DNA from: Bacteroidia bacterium
GTDB lineage: Bacteria; Bacteroidota; Bacteroidia; UKL13-3
Direction: 5' to 3'
Assembly: GCA_025454975.1 (NCBI GenBank)
Contig: JALONK010000009.1
Location: forward strand, 27,186-91,185
DNA: 64,000 nucleotides
Shown here: positions 59,087-64,000 of the stretch, in pieces
Numbering within the stretch: the stretch's first letter is position 1
Layout: each line of letters opens with the position of its first letter
The notes under the pieces: model-generated
What the model was told of the DNA's origin: nothing
Database searches by the model: none
What the model saw: the letters and a program-made list of their open reading frames with translations, nothing else
Program-made: the position numbers and the translations under genes

Positions 59087-59959
59087 ATGAAAGGAACAGG
59101 AGTCGCTTTAGTAACCCCATTTAACTACGACTATACAATTGATTTTGATTCACTAGCTGCCATAATAGATTATGTTATAAATGGAGGTGTAGATTATTTG
59201 GTAGTATTAGGAACAACCGGTGAAGGTCCAACCTTAACGAAAGAAGAAAAAAAATATGTTTTCGATTTTGTAACGAAGCACGTAAACGGGAGGGTGCCGT
59301 TAGTTGCCGGGTTAGGAGGGAATAATACATTTGATGTTGAAGAAGAAATGAAACATTTTAATTTCCCTGGATATAGTGCGTTTCTTTCAGTAAGCCCATA
59401 CTACAATAAGCCAAATCAAGAAGGCATGTATTTACACTATATGCAATTGGCAAGTGTAAGTCCATTACCCATTATCATTTATAATGTTCCGGGAAGAACA
59501 GGTGCAGGATTAACATCGGCTACAACATTACGACTTGCAAATGCTAGTGAGCAGTTTATAGCTACCAAAGAAGCTTCAGGAAATCCGGAAATTTTTATGG
59601 ATATTTTAAAAGATAAACCAAGACATTTTAATGTGATTTCAGGTGATGATAACCTAACGTTACCATTTATAAGCATGGGTATGAGTGGTGTTATTTCTGT
59701 TATTGCACAAGCTTATCCAAAATTATTTTCTACCATGGTGAATCTCGGCTTATCCGGTAGGTTTGAGGAAGCCAGGGCTATACATTTTCAACTTTATGAA
59801 CTGATGAAAATGATTTTTGCAGATGGAAGTCCAGGCGGTATAAAAGTACTTCTGGCTCACAAAGGGTTGTGTAAAAATGTGGTGAGATTACCATTGTCGC
59901 CTGTAAATAAAGCAGTAGAAAATAATTTAATTAAACTGGCAGAACAAATTAAACATTAG
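59087..59959 (+). CDS. dapA: 4-hydroxy-tetrahydrodipicolinate synthase
   Basis: A 290-residue class I aldolase fold enzyme that condenses pyruvate with aspartate semialdehyde, the first committed step of lysine and diaminopimelate synthesis. The Schiff-base lysine is Lys161 in IATKEASGN and the catalytic tyrosine is Tyr132 in IIYNVPGRTG. GTTGEGPTLTKEE near the N-terminus is the family signature. It is convergent with cmk, with 4 bases between them, and feeds peptidoglycan cross-link synthesis. Confidence 0.97.
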   Translation: MKGTGVALVTPFNYDYTIDFDSLAAIIDYVINGGVDYLVVLGTTGEGPTLTKEEKKYVFDFVTKHVNGRVPLVAGLGGNNTFDVEEEMKHFNFPGYSAFLSVSPYYNKPNQEGMYLHYMQLASVSPLPIIIYNVPGRTGAGLTSATTLRLANASEQFIATKEASGNPEIFMDILKDKPRHFNVISGDDNLTLPFISMGMSGVISVIAQAYPKLFSTMVNLGLSGRFEEARAIHFQLYELMKMIFADGSPGGIKVLLAHKGLCKNVVRLPLSPVNKAVENNLIKLAEQIKH

Positions 59960-59963
59960 AGTT

Positions 59964-60653
59964 TTACATGCCTGCCGAAGATAATTTTTGTTCAATTAAA
60001 TGCATAGCCCAGTTAAACTGTTCGTCTTTGCTTAAGTGCGAATTATCCAGCACTGTTGCATCTTCTGCTTTTTTAAGTGGACTATCTTGACGGTGAGAGT
60101 CAATATAGTCTCTTTTTTCAAGGTTTGCCAATACTTCTTCAAAGGTAGTTTGTTGACCTTTATCGGTAAGTTCTTCTAATCGTCGTTGAGCCCTAACAGT
60201 AGGATCGGCTGTTACAAATATTTTTACCTCAGCATCAGGAAATACAACGGTTCCAATGTCTCTGCCATCCATTACAATTCCTTTGTTTTTTCCCATTTGT
60301 TGCTGCTGCTTTACCAAAAATCTTCTCACCTCGCTAATTGCACTAACATCACTAACGGTTCCCGCTACTCGCGGATTTACCCTGATTTCTTGCTCAATGC
60401 ATTCATCATTTAAAAATGTTTCTTGAGCTGAAGTAAGTTCATTAATTTTAAAAGCAATGTTGATGTGTTGAAGTGCCTGTTCAATTTGTTCAGGATGAAA
60501 TATATCCACTTGGTTTCTTATAAAGTATAGGGTTACTGCCCTATACATAGCGCCTGTGTCTACGTAACTGTAGCCTAAGGTTGCAGCTAATTGTTTTGCA
60601 AGTGTACTTTTACCGCAAGAAGAATAGCCATCAATTGCAATGGTGATTTTCAT
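59964..60653 (-). CDS. cmk: Cytidylate kinase
   Basis: A 229-residue P-loop kinase that phosphorylates CMP and dCMP. The Walker A motif is GYSSCGKSTLA near residue 8, followed by YVDTGAMYRA, the base-binding motif MDGRDIGTVVFP, and the lid RAQRRLEEL. It starts 9 bases after porQ on the same strand, a neighbourhood seen often in Bacteroidota, so the two are probably cotranscribed despite unrelated roles. Confidence 0.96.
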   Translation of the reverse strand: MKITIAIDGYSSCGKSTLAKQLAATLGYSYVDTGAMYRAVTLYFIRNQVDIFHPEQIEQALQHINIAFKINELTSAQETFLNDECIEQEIRVNPRVAGTVSDVSAISEVRRFLVKQQQQMGKNKGIVMDGRDIGTVVFPDAEVKIFVTADPTVRAQRRLEELTDKGQQTTFEEVLANLEKRDYIDSHRQDSPLKKAEDATVLDNSHLSKDEQFNWAMHLIEQKLSSAGM

Positions 60654-60662
60654 GCGGTAAAG

Positions 60663-61730
60663 TTAACTATTGCCCGATTTTTTTGAATATTGGTTGATAA
60701 AAAGTATAAAACTAAAACTATTGTTACCATAAGCAGCGTGGTATCCTGCACTTCCATAGGCAAGTTGAAGCTTTTTAAACTTCATGCCCACACCCCAACT
60801 AAATCCTGCTGTCCCATTTCTTTCTGCCATTTTCATTTCATACCTTCTGAGGTGGTTATAGCCAAATCCAAAGTACATAAATTTACCAAATAGTATTTCG
60901 GCACTCACATTCAGGTGTGCAGCAATTTTATCTACGGTAGTAATTTTATCTAATACAACTTTGCCGGTTTCTAAATCAACATTCTGCCCTGGACGTTTTT
61001 CGTTGGCATATAATAATTTAAGGGGGGCTTGTAAATGATGAGCCGTAACAGTAAATCGGAACGGGTTATGTTTAAATTTTTTACTAAACCCAACCATCAT
61101 ATTTAAAGGTAAAGGCTCGCGTGTGGTATTGTAATAAGTTAATTGTCGTCCAAAATTATTGATTGATGCTGCTAAACCAATATTCTTTTCAGGAATGTGA
61201 TAAAACAAACCAGCATCAACGGCCAGTCCTATTGATTGATAAATATCTAAATTAGAGCTGATCATTTTTAATGTTCCGCCAACACGTAATCTATCACTTA
61301 TTTTTTTTGATAAAGTTACGTGATAATTAAATTCACCTGCGGTAAATGTTCCGGTTTGTTCAGCATTAACATTGGTACGTTTAAATTCGCCATAATTAAC
61401 ATATTGCACACCTGCTGCGATTGTTAAATTTGAATCAATCCGATGAGCATATGCAAAATAACCTGCACTGATATCATCAACAAAACGCATAAAGTTTAAT
61501 GCGGCCTGTTGATGCATCTTATCATTTAATAATGCAGGATTTTGAATCATGAGGTTGACATCTGCCTCAGGAAGAGCTATGGCATATCCACCTAAAGCAT
61601 TGATACGAGCATTGCTGTGTAATTCTAAAAATTTATACGTGGCATTACCACCAATTTGTGCTTGTGCACCGGTAACTAATAAAAGTCCAACGAATAAAAG
61701 GTAACTTTTAAAACCCATAGGTTCAAACAT
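60663..61730 (-). CDS. porQ: Type IX secretion system protein PorQ
   Basis: A 355-residue outer-membrane protein with a signal peptide ending near AQA-QI. It has the FadL/PorV-like barrel layout and family blocks YKFLELHSNARINALGGYA, LMIQNPALL and LKLLYANEKRPGQN. PorQ belongs to the T9SS attachment complex that processes exported proteins and links them to surface glycan. It sits directly before cmk. Its presence implies a functional T9SS in this organism, consistent with the T9SS-tagged C25 protein at 41876-46891. The ATG at 61718 is an alternative start. Confidence 0.9.
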   Translation of the reverse strand: MFEPMGFKSYLLFVGLLLVTGAQAQIGGNATYKFLELHSNARINALGGYAIALPEADVNLMIQNPALLNDKMHQQAALNFMRFVDDISAGYFAYAHRIDSNLTIAAGVQYVNYGEFKRTNVNAEQTGTFTAGEFNYHVTLSKKISDRLRVGGTLKMISSNLDIYQSIGLAVDAGLFYHIPEKNIGLAASINNFGRQLTYYNTTREPLPLNMMVGFSKKFKHNPFRFTVTAHHLQAPLKLLYANEKRPGQNVDLETGKVVLDKITTVDKIAAHLNVSAEILFGKFMYFGFGYNHLRRYEMKMAERNGTAGFSWGVGMKFKKLQLAYGSAGYHAAYGNNSFSFILFINQYSKKSGNS

Positions 61731-61766
61731 AATGGTTTAAACGTTATCCATCAACTTGTAGTATAA

Positions 61767-61796
61767 AAAAAGCCGGCAAATATTTACCGGCTTTTT
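61767..61796 (-). terminator. Rho-independent terminator between the zinc peptidase gene and porQ
   Basis: AAAAAGCCGG (61767-61776) pairs with CCGGCTTTTT (61787-61796) around CAAATATTTA. On the minus strand the T-run follows the stem, so it ends transcription from the zinc peptidase gene (end 61813) before porQ. Confidence 0.87.
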
Positions 61797-61812
61797 CTTT
61801 AAGTAAATTTTA

Positions 61813-62502
61813 CTAATCTCTTCTACCTAATAATAAGGTTATGTAATATAACAAGGTGGTTACAGCGGCCAGTGCAGATATTACGTAAGTCATAGCCGCC
61901 CACTTCAATGCATCTTTAGCCATTGTTTCTTCTTTCTTTAATACTATGCCGTTTGTTGTTAACCAGGCTAATGCACGGTTACTTGCATCAAATTCAACAG
62001 GTAAAGTAACTAATGCAAATACGGTTATTACACTTTGGCAGGCAATAAGTGTATAGATTACGATTTCATAAGGGAATGATTTTGCAATAAAAATCCCTCC
62101 AAACATCATAACCATTATTATTATGTTCATGATTTTTGAACTTGCGTTTTGTACAGGTACCATGGCACTTCTGAATTTTAAATATGGATATGCAACAGCA
62201 TGTTGTATGGCATGTCCGCACTCATGCGCTGCTACAGCCGCAGCAGAAACATTTCTTCCATAATACACATCCCTGCTTAAATTCACAGTTTTATTCAATG
62301 GATTGTAGTGATCGGTGAGTTGACCTTCTGTGGTAATTACTTCAACATCGTAAATACCATTACTTCTTAACATTTGTTCGGCAATTTCTGCTCCCGACAA
62401 ATTTTGGGTCAAGGTAATTTCTGCGTATTTGCTGAATTTACTTTTGAAACGATAACCAACTGCCAAACTTAGCAGCATAAAAACAATGAATATTATTATC
62501 AT
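61813..62502 (-). CDS. YugP-like membrane zinc metallopeptidase
   Basis: A 229-residue membrane protein of the neutral zinc metallopeptidase family (YugP). The metal motif is HECGHAIQHA (His93, Glu94, His97). Hydrophobic helices lie at the N-terminus, at about 125-170 and at 200-225. It is a presumed membrane quality-control or processing peptidase and its substrate is unknown. It lies 45 bases downstream of the small protein gene at 62548-62715 on the same strand. Confidence 0.91.
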   Translation of the reverse strand: MIIIFIVFMLLSLAVGYRFKSKFSKYAEITLTQNLSGAEIAEQMLRSNGIYDVEVITTEGQLTDHYNPLNKTVNLSRDVYYGRNVSAAAVAAHECGHAIQHAVAYPYLKFRSAMVPVQNASSKIMNIIIMVMMFGGIFIAKSFPYEIVIYTLIACQSVITVFALVTLPVEFDASNRALAWLTTNGIVLKKEETMAKDALKWAAMTYVISALAAVTTLLYYITLLLGRRD

Positions 62503-62547
62503 ATAATTTAAAAATAATTTATTTAATCTCTACAATTCTTGTTCCAA

Positions 62548-62715
62548 TTATAATATCAGATATTTAAATATCATAAATATTACCGCTAAAAGAAACATTA
62601 ATATGCTTATTTTATTGATTCCATGCATTATTTTCAAATTAATGGATGTCGTATTGTCAGCATTCTCCTGCTTTTTCCAAAACAAGATATAGGATAAAAA
62701 TTTTTTAATCATCAT
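62548..62715 (-). CDS. Small conserved membrane protein, 55 residues (DUF6728-like)
   Basis: A frame too short for most gene callers. From the ATG at 62715 (a second ATG is at 62712) it encodes 55 residues. A basic/aromatic start (IKKFLSYILFWKK) is followed by a polar linker, then LKIMHGINKISILMF, then a hydrophobic helix to the end. The MHGINKISILMF block matches what I recall of a small Bacteroidota family (DUF6728), identified from memory only. A TACATTTG -7 element lies 38 bases upstream (62753-62760). It precedes the zinc peptidase gene by 45 bases on the same strand. One C-terminal transmembrane helix is predicted. Confidence 0.7.
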   Translation of the reverse strand: MMIKKFLSYILFWKKQENADNTTSINLKIMHGINKISILMFLLAVIFMIFKYLIL

Positions 62716-62752
62716 AACTAACAAACAAGTTAATAAAGTTTTTGATTTATAA

Positions 62753-62760
62753 CAAATGTA
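62753..62760 (-). promoter_or_regulatory. -7 element of the promoter for the 55-residue protein gene
   Basis: Read on the minus strand this is TACATTTG, an exact TAnnTTTG match. It lies 37 bases before the ATG at 62715. No clear TTG lies at the standard -33 distance, so it is scored with caution. Confidence 0.45.
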
Positions 62761-62782
62761 AAAATATTCGCTTAAAAATATT

Positions 62783-62798
62783 TTTAGACAAGCCTAAA
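62783..62798. promoter_or_regulatory. Palindromic operator, probably for the adjacent DtxR/MntR-type regulator
   Basis: TTTAGACAAGCCTAAA is an imperfect palindrome (six of eight pairs), with TTTAG/CTAAA arms like the half-sites of DtxR/IdeR-type regulators. It sits just upstream of the regulator's -7 element and about 23 bases from the divergent one, so it could control both directions. Confidence 0.5.
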
Positions 62799-62803
62799 TT
62801 ATG

Positions 62804-62811
62804 TACTTTTG
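62804..62811 (+). promoter_or_regulatory. -7 element of the DtxR/MntR-type regulator gene
   Basis: TACTTTTG, an exact match to TAnnTTTG, ends 4 bases before the ATG at 62816. Transcription from it would begin at or near that ATG, so the message may be leaderless. The -33 region has only a T-run rather than TTG. Confidence 0.5.
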
Positions 62812-62815
62812 TTCC

Positions 62816-63472
62816 ATGTACACTTTTGCTGAAGAAAATTATTTAAAGGCCATTTATAAACTTTCAGAGTTAGATACACAAGCCGTAAGCACAAATGCAA
62901 TTGCTGATTTATTGCAAACAAAGGCTGCTTCGGTAACTGACATGATAAAAAAATTATCTGACAAACGCCTCCTGAAATATGAGAAATACAAGGGTGTTGA
63001 ATTAACAGATAAAGGCAAAAAAATTGCTATTGAAACCGTACGTAAACATCGTTTATGGGAATGTTTTTTATATGACAAATTAAAGTTTGGTTGGGATGAA
63101 GTACATGAAATTGCTGAACAATTGGAGCATATTCAATCGGAGGTTTTGGTAGATAAACTGGACGAATTTTTAGAGTTTCCAACCCACGACCCTCATGGTG
63201 ATCCTATTCCGGGGAAGAACGGAATTGTGAAGAAAACGAATTTTATTTTATTAAGTGAATTGGAATTAGATAAAAAAGCAATCATGGCAGGTGTGGTTGA
63301 CCACAGCAGTGTATTTCTTCAATACTTAAATAAGTTGGAAATTACGCTTGGAATTCAGGTGCAGTTGGTTGAACGAAATGAGTATGATGGTTCAATTGAA
63401 ATTCAAATCCAGCGAAAGAAGTTACACTTAAGTAAAGAGGTTGCGAAAAACATTTTAGTTAAATTGAAATAG
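62816..63472 (+). CDS. DtxR/MntR family metal-dependent transcriptional regulator
   Basis: A regulator of 218 residues from the ATG at 62816, where family members start (YTFAEENYLKAIYKL); an ATG at 62801 would add five residues. It has a winged helix (1-65), a metal-binding dimer domain (66-140, with RKHRLWECFL, DEVHEIAEQLEH and HDPHGDP) and a C-terminal FeoA/SH3-like domain (about 155-218). Aligned with DtxR, Cys102 is replaced by Glu101 here, as in manganese-sensing MntR, while His78, Glu104 and His105 are kept. The first-site residue (Met10 in DtxR, Asp8 in MntR) is Asn8. It probably represses the downstream transporter when metal is plentiful. Confidence 0.88.
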   Translation: MYTFAEENYLKAIYKLSELDTQAVSTNAIADLLQTKAASVTDMIKKLSDKRLLKYEKYKGVELTDKGKKIAIETVRKHRLWECFLYDKLKFGWDEVHEIAEQLEHIQSEVLVDKLDEFLEFPTHDPHGDPIPGKNGIVKKTNFILLSELELDKKAIMAGVVDHSSVFLQYLNKLEITLGIQVQLVERNEYDGSIEIQIQRKKLHLSKEVAKNILVKLK

Positions 63473-63474
63473 GG

Positions 63475-64000
63475 ATGAAAGCAGGGGATAAATCATTAAG
63501 TGAAGTGCATGAATCGGTAAATGTACCGGTAAAAAAGAGCTTTTGGAGAACCTTATTTGCATTCTTGGGTCCGGCATATTTAGTTAGTGTTGGCTATATG
63601 GACCCGGGCAATTGGGCCACAGATATAGCCGGTGGCAGTAGGTTTGGATATAGTTTAATCTGGGTTTTATTGATGAGTAATATCATGGCTTTGTTATTAC
63701 AATCATTGGCCGCTCGCTTAGGTATTGTTAAGCAAATTGATTTAGCTCAAGCTTCTCGAATGCAATATCCGAAGTGGGTTAATTATTCATTATATGGATT
63801 AGCAGAAGTGGCCATTGCCGCATGCGACCTAGCTGAAATAATTGGAATGGCTATCGGCTTAAATCTGTTGTTTGATTTGCCATTGTTGTGGGGTGTTGCC
63901 ATTACTGTATTAGATACTTTTTTATTGCTTTTTTTATTAAACAAAGGCATCCGTAAAATGGAAGCGTTTATTTTGGTTTTAATTTCTGTAATAGGCGTTT
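63475..64000 (+). CDS. mntH: Nramp-family divalent metal transporter (cut by window end)
   Basis: The first 175 residues of an Nramp (MntH-like) proton-coupled Mn/Fe importer; the frame is open to the window end. The metal-binding motif DPGN is in GYMDPGNWATDIAGG on transmembrane helix 1, with several hydrophobic helices after it. The helix 6 MPH motif lies outside the window. It begins 2 bases after the regulator's stop, so the two are one transcript: metal sensor plus metal importer. Confidence 0.92.
   Translation, partial: MKAGDKSLSEVHESVNVPVKKSFWRTLFAFLGPAYLVSVGYMDPGNWATDIAGGSRFGYSLIWVLLMSNIMALLLQSLAARLGIVKQIDLAQASRMQYPKWVNYSLYGLAEVAIAACDLAEIIGMAIGLNLLFDLPLLWGVAITVLDTFLLLFLLNKGIRKMEAFILVLISVIGV

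Overview
The window is a low-GC, gene-dense bacterial chromosome segment, almost certainly from the phylum Bacteroidota. The evidence is a type IX secretion (T9SS) component, PorQ, next to cytidylate kinase; a large gingipain-like (C25) protein with a T9SS C-terminal sorting domain; a SusC/RagA-style TonB receptor with an N-terminal carboxypeptidase-regulatory domain; an HU(CCDC81-like)-SPOR envelope protein; and promoters of the Bacteroidota type (TTG, about 19 bases, TAnnTTTG). The order or family cannot be fixed from the sequence alone. No tRNA, rRNA, CRISPR array, insertion sequence or prophage gene is visible.

Layout. 1-4918: a cut-off M23/LysM peptidoglycan hydrolase, threonine aldolase, a small membrane protein and an S9 (glutamyl-endopeptidase-like) peptidase. 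4986-9400: a three-gene MksB-MksF-MksE condensin operon on the minus strand, closed by its own terminator and without the JetD/MksG nuclease of Wadjet systems. 9743-13315: a TraB/GumN-domain protein with a long unusual C-terminal part. 13515-18801: ferredoxin, LuxC-like acyl-CoA reductase, biotin carrier protein, M1 aminopeptidase lipoprotein, HD hydrolase. 18758-28184: a minus-strand envelope cluster (TonB receptor, giant TPR protein, beta-barrel protein, HU-SPOR protein, periplasmic-binding-like protein).

28341-52742: one continuous plus-strand surface-glycan locus of 18 genes: Wza-like SLBB export protein, Gfo/Idh/MocA dehydrogenase, Wzz-like protein, two Wzx flippases, a Wzy-like polymerase, ten glycosyltransferases, UDP-galactopyranose mutase, and, in the middle, a 1.7-kilo-residue C25 protease that looks like a T9SS client. 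T9SS clients are commonly anchored to an anionic surface glycan, so this arrangement may be functional. 52768-61730 is mainly housekeeping: aldo/keto reductase, YebC, a Wzi/RemB-like barrel, LigA, a DUF6913-like protein, DapA, Cmk, PorQ. 61813-64000: YugP-like zinc peptidase, a 55-residue membrane protein too small for routine gene calling (62548-62715), and a DtxR/MntR regulator followed by an Nramp metal transporter cut by the window end. Divergent promoters and a 16-base palindrome, probably the regulator's operator, lie between the last two units.

The most noteworthy items are the permuted, nuclease-less Mks condensin operon, the C25 protease with a probable ILEI/PANDER-like insertion domain inside a glycan locus, the MntR-type operator with a possibly leaderless regulator transcript, and the unannotated small protein.
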